A stretch of 64,000 nt of DNA from Ascarosepion bandense (lineage: Eukaryota; Mollusca; Cephalopoda; Sepiida; Sepiidae): contig JBBBDQ010001274.1 of NCBI GenBank assembly GCA_037127315.1, positions 482,001-546,000 on the forward strand, read 5' to 3'. Of the stretch, positions 43,771-55,165 are shown piece after piece. The stretch's first letter is position 1, and each line of letters starts with the position of its first letter. A program made the translations under genes and the position numbers. The notes below the pieces were generated by a model that did not search any database, was not told where the DNA came from, and saw only the letters and a list, made by a program, of their open reading frames with translations.

Positions 43771-44512
43771 TTCAGTGATACTACGTTGGCTCCAAGCAAC
43801 ATCATATTACATTATTTTATCATCTTTATTCAATGAGATGGAGACATAACAATAGGGAATTCACACGATTTTTCTTTTCGCTTAGCATGAATAACTAGCG
43901 AATAAAATTCAAAATTCATGGAAAAGAGTTTTGGGAAGTTGGTGTTTATTCGTAGGACGACGCGGAAGTCGATAAATTCTAGATGTGTATTTCTTTTCTT
44001 TTTTAAGGACTACTTGCACGAAAGTAATGGTCTACGGAAGAACTGAATGTAATTATTCAGTAAAATAGAATTTAATATAATTATTCAGCAAAATAATAAA
44101 TGCAGCGGAAGCGAATTGAATATCGAGAACAGTTGAAGACAATGCTGGAAAAGCAAGGAACAGGCAAGGCATCAATTTAATTTTAGCCAGGCTCAAAAAC
44201 TAACTTTGTATATTTAATTACATGCCAGAAGAGAACATTAGCTGTATTCTAGTGACCTGGTCGTACTGTCTATTTGACTGCCCCCTCCCCTAAAAGTTAA
44301 AATATTTTCTTCAGCCACCGGTAGAACAATATGGAATCATCTCTTAAAATATGGTTAATATTGTTAAAATGTAAGCCATTTTTTCTTTTAACTTTTGCTT
44401 ACATTTAAAAGTGTTAATGCTTAATTGAAGGATTGATTTTGTTTTTCTAGCCAAAATTTCACTGCCTGGACTTTCCCTAAGTTAAAACTTAGCAAGTCAC
44501 CATCATTTTCTT
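43771..44512. other. Unassigned stretch
   Basis: No gene or repeat recognised ahead of the large 155-bp array. Confidence 0.4.
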
Positions 44513-46740
44513 TCTATTGGAGTGGATGGACTGGGCTATCGCCCGGTTCAGACTCCACCCACGTTTATTGAACAGGTGAAGAGGCTCATCCTTTGTTTCC
44601 AGTTTAGGTTGTGGTTTCCGGTTTCAAACTTTTCACTCTTTTTTTCTTTTTTTTTTCTTTAAATTGAAGTAGATAGTCTAAACTATCGCCCGGTTCACAC
44701 TCCACCCACGTCTATTGAACAGGTGAAGAGGCTCATCCCTTGTTTCCTGTTTAGGTTGTGGTTTCCAGTTTTTCTCTTTTCCAATCTTTTCATTCTTTTT
44801 TTCTTTTTTCTTTTTTTTTCTTTTAATTGGAATAGATAGGCTAAACTATCGCCCCGTTCAGACTCCACCCACGTCTATTAAACAGGTGAAGAGGCTCATG
44901 CCTTGTTTCCTGTTTACGTTGTGGTTTCCGGTTTTTCACTACTCCAATCTTTTCACTCTTTTTTTTTCTTTAAATTGGAGTGAATAGTCTAAAGTATAGC
45001 CCGGTTCAGGCTCTAACCACGTCTATTGAACAGGTGAAAAGGCTCATCCTTTGTTTCCTGTTTAGGTTGTGGTTTCCATTTTCTCTCTTTTCAATCTTTT
45101 CACTCATTGTTTTATCTTTTTTTTTCTTTCAGTTGGAGTAGATAGTAAAAACTATCGCCCGGTTCAGTAGATAGGCTAAACTATCGCCCCGTTCAGACTC
45201 CATCCACGTCTATTAAACAGGTGAAGAGGCTCATCCCTTGTTTCCTGTTTAGGTTGTGGTTTCCTGTTTAGGTTGTGGTTTCCGGTTTTTCTCTTTTCCA
45301 ATCTTTTCACTCTTTTTTCTTTTTTTTTTCTTTAAATTGGAGTGAATAGTCTAAAGTATCGCCCGGTTCAGGCTCCAACCACGTCTATTGAACAGGTGAA
45401 GAGGCTCATCCTTTGTTTCCTGTTTAGGTTGTGGTTTCCGGTTTTTCTCTTTTCCAATCTTTTCACTCTTTTTTTCTATTATTTCTTCTTTAAATTGGAG
45501 TGAATAGTCTAAAGTATCGCCCGGTTCAGGCTCCAACCACGTCTATTGAACAGGTGAAGAGGCTCATCCTTTGTTTCCTGTTTAGGTTGTGGTTTCCGGT
45601 TTTTCTCTTTTCCAATCTTTTCACTCTTTTTTTCTATTATTTCTTCTTTAAATTGGAGTGAATAGTCTAAAGTATCGCCCGGTTCAGGCTCCAACTACGT
45701 CTACTGAACAGGTGAAGAGTCTCATCCCTGGTTTCCTGTTTACTTTGTGGTTTCCGGTTTTTCTCTTTTCCAATCATTTCACTCTTTTTTTATTTTTATT
45801 TTTTTTTCTTTCAATTGGAGTAGATAGTCTAAACTATCGCCCGGTTCACACTCCACCCACGTCTATTGAACAGGTGAAGAGGCTCATCCCTTGTTCCTGT
45901 TTAGGTTGTGGTTTCCGGTTTGTCTCTTTTCAATCTTTTCACTCTTTTTTTTTTCTTTTTTTTCTTTTTTTTTTCTTTCAATTGGAGTAGATAGTCTAAA
46001 CTATCGCCCGGTTCACACTCCACCCACGTCTATTGAACAGGTGAAGAGGCTCATCCCTTGTTTCCTGTTTCGGTTGTGGTTTCCGGTTTGTCTGTTTTCC
46101 AATCTTTTCACACTTTTTTAATTTTTTTTTCTTTCAATTGGAGTAGATAGTCTAAACTCTCGCCCCGTTCAGACTCCACCCACGTGTATTGAACAGGTGA
46201 AGAGACTCATCCCTTGTTTCCTATTTAGGTTGTGGTTTCCGGTTTTTCTCTTTTCCAATCTTTTCACTCTTTTTTTCTTTTTTTATTCTTTCAATTGGAG
46301 TACATAATCTAAACTATCGCCCAGTTCAGACTAAACACACGGCTATTGAACAGGTGAAGAGGCTCATCCATTGTTTCCTGTTTACTTTGTGGTTTCCGGT
46401 TTTTTCTTTTTCAGTCTTTTCACGCTTTTTTTTGTTTTTGTTTTCTTTCAATTGGAGTAGATAGTCTAAGCTATCGCCCGGTTCGGACTCCACCCACGTC
46501 TATTGAATAAGTGAAGTGGCTCATCCCTTGTTTCCTGTTTAGGTTGTGATTTCCGGTTTTTCTCTTTTCCAATCTTTTCACTCTTTTTTTTTATTTTTAT
46601 TTTTTTTTCAATTGGTGTAGATAGACTAAACTTTCGCCCGGTTCACAGTCCACCCACGTCTATTGAGCAGGTGAAGAGGCTCATCCCTTGTTTCCTGTTT
46701 AGGATTCGGTTTCTGGTTTTTCTCTTTTCCAGTCTTTTCA
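44513..46740 (+). repeat. Tandem array, about 14 units of about 155 bp
   Basis: Each unit reads: ATTGGAGTAGATAGTCTAAACTATCGCCCGG, TTCA(G/C)ACTCCACCCACGTCTATTGAACAGG, TGAAGAGGCTCATCCCTTGTTTCCTGTTTAGG, TTGTGGTTTCCGGTTTTTCTCTTTTCC, AATCTTTTCACTC and a poly(T/C) spacer. Unit starts, marked by AGGTGAAGAGG, lie near 44573, 44721, 44884, 45032, 45219, 45394, 45552, 45710 and onward to 46670; spacing is mostly 148-175 bp. GATAG-TCTAAA-CTATC and AACAGG...CCTGTT are conserved hairpin arms. Two neighbouring 158-bp units are identical. Frames across the array are by-products. The array ends in the LINE-like tail at 46740. Confidence 0.93.
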
Positions 46741-46810
46741 CTTTTACGTAGCCCTCCTGCGCATCAGTGGCGTTTTCGCCTTGCTTGGTTTGATATGATT
46801 TAAAAAAAAC
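46741..46810 (+). mobile_element. LINE-B-like 3' tail closing the array
   Basis: TTACGTAGCCCTCCTGCGCATCAGTGGC...CCTTGCTTGGTTTGATATGATTTAAAAAA. It matches the 3' end of LINE-B copies (25505, 41305) and the ends of the arrays at 31905 and 61150. Confidence 0.82.
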
Positions 46811-46924
46811 AAAAAAAAACATTCCTATCATTAATTCAGAGAAGAATATCAAGGATGGTCAGATGAAACGAAAGTACATCTTCTGTTACGAAAATTGTGT
46901 TTTGCTAAACATGAAAATATCTGA

Positions 46925-48294
46925 ATTTCATTTTGCTGAATAACCCAGAAAAAGTGTCATTTAAAGAAACTATCGATTATAACATTTGTTGGTGAAAAGA
47001 ATTCACTTTTTATTCACGTTAGCATGAACCTTACTAAGGACGAAGAAAAAGACTTTGTCACATATGCCGGTAAAGTCAACCGTTAGTGTGAGAAATTTAA
47101 ACTGAACAAACTATCCCCAGGCAGATTTAAATGTTAATCTTTGTTAAAGGTGTAATATCAAGCAACAATGCGGAAATACGCCCGCGAATCCATACAAAAC
47201 TTTAACAGGTTTCAAAATTAACAGGATTCAAAATTAACGATACAGATTGTTGCAGAAAGTGCCAAAATATTTTCATTTTAAGGCACCATAATGGTGCAAA
47301 ATCGCACATCAGAATTTCAAGTAATTAAAGAGAGACAATATCCGAGATAAAACAGGAAATATCCGAAATAAAAATACTGCTAAATTTAACCCATTCTTTG
47401 GCTGTGCTATGCTTCATTTAAAAAACACTGTTCGTTTAAAACAAAAAATCTTTTAATTGTCAAAAAACAGGTCACAAACGAAGCTATTGCATGTGGAATA
47501 GCAAATTGAATACACAAATTGACTTGCTGAAAGTAGTGCTACCATCTAATTCGTGACAGTAAAAATGAAAAACTCTAAGTTGAAATTTCAATTAGTAGTG
47601 ATATTTGAAACAGAATTGGCAAGCTTAACTTAAAAAATCGAGAACAGACAAAGTGGCAAGACAAATATCGAGTAAAATTTAATTTTTCTTGTGAATATTA
47701 CGTGTAACATCGTTCTTGCGGGCAAAACTAAAAAAGTAGATGTTTAGGTATTAATATTTCCAACTCGAATTTACTTGGCGTCGATTGGATAGAATTATTT
47801 GAACTATGGAATTGGGCAATTAATTCATTCTGCAGAAAAGTTAATTGTTTTTCAGAGAAAAAGATTACACCTCTAGAAACATTCAGTAAACTAAATAATA
47901 AATTCACGAATATCTTCCAGAGAAGTTTAGAAATATGTACAGAGTCAAAGGCATTTTTCAAATTAAGAGAAAATATTGAACCAGTTTAAAAACATAAAAG
48001 GATACCCTTTGCTGTGTTGAAGTCTATTAAGACCGAATTTGATAGGTTAAAATACAGCAGAGTTTTTTTAAATATATTATTCAGAATGTGTCACATAAGC
48101 GGATTATATCAGAAAGATTCATTTATGTGCATATTGGTTTGAATGCCTGCTTCCTCTCACATGTATATCCCTTACCATCTCCAAAGCATATATTTGCCAA
48201 ATAAAATGGTAATACTTTTTCTTTAAAAAATTGACCTGCCTGAGGAAAATCTTCAAATCAAAGTGGATGAGGAATGCCAGAAATATTTGACTAT
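46925..48294 (+). mobile_element. Gypsy-type LTR retrotransposon relic, gag to start of RT
   Basis: Decayed frames in gag-pol order: NLTKDEEKDFVTYAGKVNR and KFKLNKLSP (gag, 47025-47120), a zinc knuckle CQKTGHKRSYC near 47460-47495, NLLGVDWIELFELWNWAIN (protease-RT linker, 47765-47825), VPFAVLKSIKTEFDRL (48000-48050), GLNACFLSHMYPLPSPKHIFAK (48140-48205), and IDLPEENLQIKVDEECQKYLT (48230-48292) of the RT palm. It then stops at an inserted LINE-B and resumes at 49377. Every frame contains stops. No LTR is seen on the left. Confidence 0.8.
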
Positions 48295-49376
48295 GTTGCT
48301 AAGCTGTTTGCTGATAGAATGAAAAATGAGGCACCCTGCAAGTTTGAATCCAAAGATTACTGGCTGCTCTACAAAATAACAGCAAACCATCAATACCTCC
48401 TCTATTCAACCACGTTGAGATCCTCACATTCACAACAGACAAGGTGAGTGCTTTCCTCGCAAATTCTTTTCCAATTCCACACTCGACACGTCTGGAGTAC
48501 CCACACCAGACTTCCCACCTAGAACAGAGGTTCAACGGAGTAATGTATATATAACCCGTCTTTGGTCTATAACATAGTTTCTAAGATTGACTCCTATAAG
48601 GGAAGATGAGGTGATTGTATTCAAATCAACGTCCTAAAGAAATGTGCCAATGAACTGTTAACTTTCTACTTCGTGCTTTCCTGCTAGTTGAAAGTCCTCA
48701 TTTATGGTTTTTCTTTTAAAGAGTCTGGACAGCCCTCTAACCCCACTCATTATCGCTCTAATAGCTACATCTATCACTAAGAAGGTCTGGTCACTGTGTC
48801 GAGCCTGCAAGTTTTCATTTTCAGAAACCATTTTGCGCATTTATTAATCTACCTGTTAATCCCTGTGTTCTCGACAAAATCCAAAGAAGGATCTGCAATT
48901 TAAATCCCGATTTAACAGCTTGACTTCCGTCACTTTCTCACCGACGGGATATGGCTTCCCTCTATTTTTCCTACAAGTATTTTCACGGCTTCTGCTCTGA
49001 GAAGCTTCTCTCCCTGGTGCTCCGATCACGTGAACTTATTCGCGCTACTAGACTGGCATGTAGGTCCCATCTTTTTTTACCGTCAAAATAATAAAATGTA
49101 GCTGACCTTTCTACTCTATCATTTTCTTTGCTCGTTCTTCTCTCCTGTGGAGCTTTTTTCTATATACTTGCTTCCCTGACAGCTACTATATCCTGAAGTT
49201 TAAATGTAATGTTAATTGCCATCTTCTATCTTCTTAATTCCCATCTTTCTTTTATCCTTATCCCCTGTACATTTCTTTGCTTTTGTCTTTTCTTTCACTG
49301 TAAACCCTATGCGCACCAGCGGCGATCCTGCTTTGCTTGCGTTTAAACGACTGTCACGAAAAAAAAAAGCAACCAC
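48295..49376 (+). mobile_element. LINE-B copy nested in the Gypsy relic, internally deleted
   Basis: Starts in the pre-RT region (LLSKLFADRMKNEAPCKFESKDYWLL, then STLDTSGVPTPDFPPRTE at about 48480-48530; the same segment is visible as a minus-strand shadow frame), passes to LKVLIYGFSFKESGQPSNPTHYRSN (48685-48765), skips most of RT, and continues with TKSKEGSAI, LTDGIWLPSIF, LFALLDWHVGPIFF and the DSYYILKFKCNVNCHLLS block, ending CCTATGCGCACCAGCGGC...CTTGCGTTTAAACGACTGTCACGAAAAAAAAAAGC. ACTAT at 48290-48294 and 49377-49381 is a possible short target duplication. Confidence 0.78.
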
Positions 49377-51110
49377 ACTATTATTACAAATAAAATTTTA
49401 GAATATTTCCCTTTTGGTGAAAAATTAACCCCAGGTATTTTTCAGCAAATAATGGATACATTCTTAGCTAGACAAGACGGTGCCACGCTTACATAGATGA
49501 CATACTTATTAAGGGCGCTACGAAAAAGGGTCAGGTCCAGGTGAAACATGTGCCATTAAAGACATGCCTCAATTTACAATCATTTCTCGGATAATCAAAT
49601 TATTATAAAATATTATAAATTATTACAATATTTATGTGCCAGATATGTACAAATTGAGAGCACCTCTAAATAATTTACTTAAGAAGGATACAAATGGGAT
49701 TGGTCGGCCGAATGTCAAAAGGCTTTTGAAAGAATTAAAAAAACTATTGACTTCAGAGTTATCTCTGACACATACAACACACAGCGGCAGATAATAGTGT
49801 CAGAAGCGAGCGAATACGTCATAAATCTTATCATCGTCAATTATAAAGTTCATTCTGTTCTAAGAAAGGGATTCCAATTCATACTACAAACAGACTACAA
49901 CTTCAAGAATTTCTATCGTCAAAAAAAAGGACACTCAGATTGCTTGTGCAGATTGAGATCAAAAGTAATGAAAATTTGAATATACAGCTGGAATCCGAAA
50001 ACGAAATTAAAAGTTTTGTGTGTAACACTATTAAAGAATTGCCGGTCACAATAGACGATATCAAAATTCGTTCTAAATTGATACGTTTATTAAAAAAACG
50101 ATGAATGACATTAAATCGAAATGAAGTTAAACCAAAATTAAAGATGTAAAAATGATACAGCGTTTTCAATTTGTAATGAAGTACTTTTGTACGCTGAAAG
50201 AATTGTAATTCCGTTATCACTATAAAAAAGGGATTTTGAAACGATTCTACGTAAGACACCCGAAAATAGTGAGGATGAAGTCCTTGATGAGAAGTTACGT
50301 TTATCGGACAAAGTTAGACAAAGATATTCAAAATACAGTTAAAAATGTAATGGTTGTAATTCAGCAGCAAAATCACCAACTATGAATTATCAGTCATGGC
50401 CGAGCACTGGTAAACTGTTGGTAAGGCTACATATGTTTTTTCCTGGATCACTAAATGGTTCATACTGCTTTATTAATTGTGGTTAACATTTTCAAAAAAT
50501 AGCCAAAGATATTAAAGTGTAAACGATATACTACCGCAATAACGATTAACTTCCTCCATTAACGTTTTTCAAAGTTTATAGTACATGGCAGGTTGGTATC
50601 CAATAACGGAACTCAATTTACTTCGAGTGAATTTAAACATTGCTGCAAAAACTACGTGGTTGAACATTCGATAACGCCAATTTATCATCCGAGATCGAAT
50701 GATCAAGCCTAGTGGTCTGCTGACACCTTCAGAAAAGCATTAAAAAAATGCCAAAGTCTTAGAAGCTAAAGAAACGGCACTAAAACAATTTTTGAGCGTA
50801 TATTAAACGACGTCAAATATAAACGTCGCCACGAAAACATAGCTCATGTTTAGTAGGAAAGTTAAATCCATTTCTGCCTAACTACTGCCACTATAAAAAA
50901 GCCGATAATTTGTAACTGCCAGGCCATTCAAGATCGTCGATAAAGTATTTTTTAATGATTTTTGACTGAAAGAAAAATTGGCAGGAAAGAAAAATTAATT
51001 GACGTTTTGATAGTATGATGAACATTATCGAAGGTGAACAATTTCAATATGGAAGACATAAATTGAGGTCCAAATATGCACAGAGTAAGCAACCAGTACA
51101 ATTTAAGTCA
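49377..51110 (+). mobile_element. Gypsy relic continued: RT, RNase H, integrase
   Basis: Resumes the RT interrupted at 48294: PFGEKLTPGIFQQIMDTFLA (49410-49470), YIDDILIK (catalytic motif C, 49490-49513), CLNLQSFLG (49566), CQKAFERIKK (49715), ASEYVINLIIV (RNase H start, 49800), LQTDYN, HSDCLCRLRSK (49930), NTIKELPVTIDDIKI (50025-50070), HRPWPSTG and RLHMFFPGSLNGSYCF (integrase, 50395-50475), LVSNNGTQFTSSEFKHCCKNYVVEHSITPIYHPRSNDQA (50590-50710; second catalytic Asp replaced by Asn), KKCQSL. The C-terminal part fades by about 51110. Pseudogene throughout. Confidence 0.82.
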
Positions 51111-51142
51111 CCGTAGGACATGCCTATTCAACTGCTTGCATT

Positions 51143-51240
51143 CATTTACGCGGAAATACGCTTGGGAAAGATATTAATTCCTTTCTTCCCTCTAGCTATG
51201 GGTCAAATAACAGGACTGATTGGGTTCTACAGCTAAACGA
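51143..51240 (+). mobile_element. SINE-A middle fragment
   Basis: CATTTACGCGGAAATACGCTTGGGAAAGATATTAATTCC to GGTTCTACAGCTAAACG. It faces the minus-strand copy that begins at 51277. Confidence 0.72.
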
Positions 51241-51276
51241 TCAGAACTCATATCAAAACAAAAAAACACACTTTTT

Positions 51277-51556
51277 CATTCAGTCAGTTAAGTGCCATAC
51301 GTGATACACGCTTTGGGCGATCATGTCTCGAAAGAGACATGACTGACTGGGCAGAATATAATCCCGCAGTAGGTTGCCATGGCTTTCTGCGGTAAACTAA
51401 TTGCCAGCAAACGCTACAGAACCCAATCAGAACTGGTGGGAAGAGACAGATTAATTTTCCCAAGCGGAAGTGACTGCAAGAAATTAACTACAATTCGAAC
51501 TCGGTTCCCCGATGTGTCATTCCGAGTCGATATCCACTGCAACACAACGCACATCC
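51277..51556 (-). mobile_element. SINE-A copy, near full length
   Basis: Complete 3' hairpin region with CATGTCTCGAAAGAGACATG at about 51324-51343, then GTAGGTTGCC, GGTAAACTAATTGCCAGC and head end CACTGCAACACAACGCAC near 51550. A short deletion removes part of the TTTAACCCATAACTGGAGG block. Confidence 0.83.
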
Positions 51557-52540
51557 AATTTTTCACTAGGTTACTTAAAAACTGAAAACCAATAATGAAT
51601 AACTTAACTACCACTATGAAAAACGCAAATATATTCACTATATATATATGAGAAAGACATTTTTTAACCAAACGTTGTTTTGCAATGGGCACATATCTCT
51701 TGAGTAGTTTTTCTCACTGGATCTGAAAATAAAGTCCATTTTGCTATACCTATAAGCAAATCAAGTATGGATCAGAATCCCATAGAATAATAAGATAAAG
51801 AACAAATACGAAATATTTGTTAATGCTTCGTCAGAAATTAGAAATTGGAGAAAATTGAAGAAATTTTGTGTTGTTAGCTTTATGTATCACGAGTATTTGA
51901 CTTTTTCATATTAAACAATACAAAAGTGAAAATATCAGAATTTGTTCTTTTTTCTCTTCATTTTTGTTCATCATATTATGTGTATATATTCATCTTTATT
52001 GGTTTTTCATATATATTTGTTCATAGAAAAATCATTCATCTCTACGAATTAAAATCCCTATCATTATCGGTCATCAATCTGCATTTCGCGTGTGGAGTCT
52101 ACGGTCCTTCGTCATCTGTTCCTACCCCAAATTTCTCGGCTGCCATCTAGTGACCTTAAGATATATTCACACGTCTACGCGGTACATCTATTTGTGATTA
52201 CTCGTGTCTTTCATTTCCATTTGTTCTGGCAATTTTTCTTGGTCGGTCGCAGAAAAAGAAAAGAAAACTCACCACTACGTAAAACAAATGATCTGGTGAT
52301 TAAAGCTAACCTTTGAACCGTCTTCATGTTTGCAGTGTAATTGCTGTTCTTTTAGACATCAAGAATCGCAGATTGCCGTTTTCAATTACGCAGAAGTATT
52401 GCAAAGATTTTAAAGAGAATAATATTACTGCAAAACGTAATACTAGATAAAATATATTTTCAGTGAAGCAAGGAGGAAAAACATATCTCAAAGAATAACC
52501 ACTATGACCACTACCTCACACGCAAAACACGCACATTTAC
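51557..52540. other. Unassigned stretch
   Basis: Short (AT)n at about 51640-51650. Frames at 51926-52316 have no recognised domain. Confidence 0.4.
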
Positions 52541-52542
52541 AT

Positions 52543-53330
52543 ATACAGGGTGAGATCAATAAATTGTCGTCTAAATTACGCAAAAATAAAAAAATATATT
52601 GATATCTCATTTTAACTGATATATTTATATCGCGCAAAAATATCTTGAAATACTAAAGAGTAAGTTTATTCAATAAAATCGTCATTGCCTTCAACCACGG
52701 CCTCAAAACCACTTTCGTAATCGCCTTGGACGGTCTCCTTGTTTGATTTGGTAAATGCTGCTAGAATCCTTGTCTTCAGTTCATCTTTAGTGTTACAAAG
52801 AGATTTGTTTGTCTCTCGCTCAACTGCGCCCTACACATAATAATCAAGGGGGTTGCAGTCTGGGGATTTAAGTTGCCAGATATAAAGGTTGTTGTGGTCG
52901 TAGAAATTATCTGGCAGTTATGACTGGATTCTTCTACTTGTATGGCATGGTGCAGATTCAATAAAATCGCTATTTGCTTCAAACACGCTCTTCAGACAAG
53001 TTCGAAATCTCTTGCATCTCTTCTGAACGCTCTCCTTTTTATGTTGCCATAATCCTTGCCTTCACTTCATCTTTGGCGTTAAAAAGAATTTTTTTAGTCT
53101 CTTTCTCAACTGTGCCCCACACATAATAATCAAGAAGATTGAAAGTCTGGCGAGAGGTAGCCTAATATAAGGGATGATATTCTCGCAGAAATTGCCTGAA
53201 AGCCATGACTGAGTTCTCATGCTTGTGTGGAATGGTACTGGGTCATCTTGTCAGACATAAGTTTTTCCAGCAGCCACCCTCTTGATCCAGAGCAGCACAA
53301 AGAAAAAGCCAGCATTTAATAACATCAAAT
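52543..53330 (-). mobile_element. Mariner/Tc1-like element end with duplicated transposase C-terminus
   Basis: Terminal word ACAGGGTGAGATCAATAAATTGTCGTCTAAATTACGC at 52543 (related to 23632-23840). Minus-strand coding relic at 52950-52665: LPDNF, KSPDCNPLDYYV, GAVERETNKSLCNTKDELKTRILAAFTKSNKETV, ESGFEAVVEGNDDFIE, which is the third-Asp region and C-terminus of a mariner-type transposase (PDxNPLDYYVWG). The same C-terminal region is repeated at 53300-52957 as a diverged direct duplicate displaced by about 286 bp. Confidence 0.75.
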
Positions 53331-53665
53331 TGTCACGCTGACCGTATTTGGAAAATAATAACCTCTTTTTATCACTAGAGAAACAAATATTAAAAAAAAA
53401 TCTGCGCATTCAGTTAAAAATTCAAAAAATATCCTTGATATTAGATAATAGAATCGCTGAAAGCACTGGAATGTACAGAACATTTAGACAATTTTACACA
53501 CGTTTTGTCCAAAAAATAAAACACTTATATGAACACAAGAAAATCTAAACGGTAATTCGCAGTACCTTGTCAGTCATCTTTAATAAAAATTGTATAAAAG
53601 ATTGTTGCTTAAATACACAACATATATATATAAATTGTTACGGAAAATCCCGAAGATTAACGAAA
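53331..53665. other. Unassigned stretch
   Basis: AT-rich; a short (AT)n near 53620. No recognised element. Confidence 0.35.
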
Positions 53666-53667
53666 TG

Positions 53668-53932
53668 GTTTTAACAACCGACATATTTAATTTATTTGTT
53701 TGAACATTATTTTTAATCGATACTCATATTTTATTAAATTTTCTGTTGTTTTAATTAAACAGTATATTTATATATTTTAATTCTGCCGGCGTAATTATTT
53801 ACGACAAATTTTGTTACGAAATGACTCACATTTTCGTAATAAAATTTATCGTAAATAATCAGAATGGAAGAAATAAATATATAAATATATTGTTTGAGTA
53901 AAACAAATAAATTAAATATATCGGTTGGTAAA
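53668..53932. mobile_element. Palindromic MITE-like element
   Basis: Nearly the whole stretch is an imperfect inverted repeat. Outer arms: ACCGACATATTTAATTTATTTGTTT at 53679 and its inverse ending CGGTTGGT at 53930. Middle arms: CAGTATATTTATATATTTTAATTC / AAGAAATAAATATATAAATATATTG. Inner arms: TAATTATTTACGACAAATTTTGTTACGAAATG / CATTTTCGTAATAAAATTTATCGTAAATAATCAG with a five-base ACTCA-like loop. About 50 bp at 53705-53755 are unpaired. No coding capacity. Confidence 0.78.
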
Positions 53933-53934
53933 AT

Positions 53935-53935
<1 letters not shown>

Positions 53936-53977
<42 letters not shown>
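53936..53977. repeat. (AT)n microsatellite
   Basis: Perfect AT run beside the palindromic element. Its right flank AATTTTCAAAATTCAAAGGTGTCGGATG is related to the flank at 61608-61640. Confidence 0.95.
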
Positions 53978-53979
<2 letters not shown>

Positions 53980-54638
53980 TAGAGAAAATTTTCAAAATTC
54001 AAAGGTGTCGGATGTACATTTTGACAGGATCTCTAATAGAGAGTCTACGTCACGTCAGCGACATTGTTCTTCCCAAATGGCGAAGGCCCTGGGGTAGAGT
54101 GTTGATGGGTTTTAGGTTAACAACGGTCACAAAGTAGAAAAGGACAGAGCTGGTAGTTGCGGGGTTACAGGGTGTTGAAACGGTATATTTAGGAAGGGGA
54201 GGAATAGGAGTTCATATTTTATAAAGATAGACAACTAAATGAGTTAAATTACTTTTTAAAGTTAAGATTTGGGCTGTTTGAAGAGGTGTATTTAGGCGAG
54301 AAGGAATGGGTTTCAATATAAGATTTAAATTGTTTTTTTATTTAAGTTTATTTGATTAAACCTTTTAGAAGCGAGCTAAATCCCAATTACAGGAAGTTAT
54401 CCGTTTAAAAATTATTAGAGAAAAAATTTTTAGAGAAAAAAATATGTGTTAACCAAGGAAAACGGAGTTTAGTAAAAGAATCCATATTTTCTAAAAATAG
54501 GCAATTAAAGGAGTTTGGGATAGGAAAGTAGGGGGGTTAAAATACTTTTTAAGGTTAACGTTAGGGTAAAATTAAGATTAAAACTTAAATGGAATCCTTT
54601 TAATTTATATTCTAACATCTAGTCAACGGGGATTTAAA
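53978..54638. other. Unassigned stretch
   Basis: Purine-rich AT DNA with repeated GGAGTT(T/A)AAAT-like words at 54235-54560. It may be 3' flank of the minus-strand Penelope-like relic. Confidence 0.35.
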
Positions 54639-54639
54639 T

Positions 54640-55165
54640 TCTAAATTTAAGTATTCGAAACATTTGCCTTGTGGCGGCAGTTACTGATGAATTCCCTCCT
54701 AAGATTCAGTAGCCGGTGTTGGTGGGGGTATTTTAATATTGAAATTTTTTCCAGTAAACATAGACAGCACCTATCACGAAAATTTCTCGGAATACGGGCT
54801 GAACCTATCAGTTTCCAGCTAATTTCAGGATGCAGCCCTTCCTCTTTCATTTTCCAGAATGCCCGCGAAAGGGCTGTCTGGTAAACTGACCGGGGTTCGA
54901 AAAGGAGTACCTGTGGTTATACAGTCTTTGTTTGAAAGGACCGGCGGACATACCGATATAGGTCCGGAAGTCGTTTTTTTTTTTTTTTTTTGTTAGATGG
55001 AGAAATGCGGGTTTCATAAATCACCTGGGTGGATTTGCATTTTCCTTCCACCGGACAGGCGTCCACAGAATTACAGCTGCATTCGTTTAGAATTCCGGAC
55101 CTAGATTCAGCATTGCGCAAGTTCACCAGAATACTCCTATTATGGGAACTAATAAGGCTGTCCAT
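54640..55165 (-). mobile_element. Penelope-like relic, minus strand (nuclease and C-terminus)
   Basis: Minus strand: SLISSHNRSILVNLRNAESRSGILNECSCNSVDACPVEGKCKSTQVIYETRIS (55165-55000) with the CxC...CPxxGxC motif, a K-rich poly(A/T) interruption at 54975-54992, PDLYRYVRRSFQTKT-type GIY-YIG remnant, then ISWKLIGSARIPRNFRDRCCLCLLEKISILKYP (54830-54735) and LLNLRREFISNCRHKANV at 54705-54660, the conserved C-terminal CxxC and CRH block. It abuts a + strand relic at 55140. Confidence 0.78.

Noticed and set aside
44830..44900. Pol III B box in the 155-bp unit (GGTTCAGACTCC)
   Set aside because: Only partly matches the consensus and no convincing A box lies at the right distance.
45351..46121. Repeated open frames in the 155-bp array (about 60-110 residues)
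   Set aside because: Frames shift between units because unit length is not a multiple of three; no domain and no consistent start.
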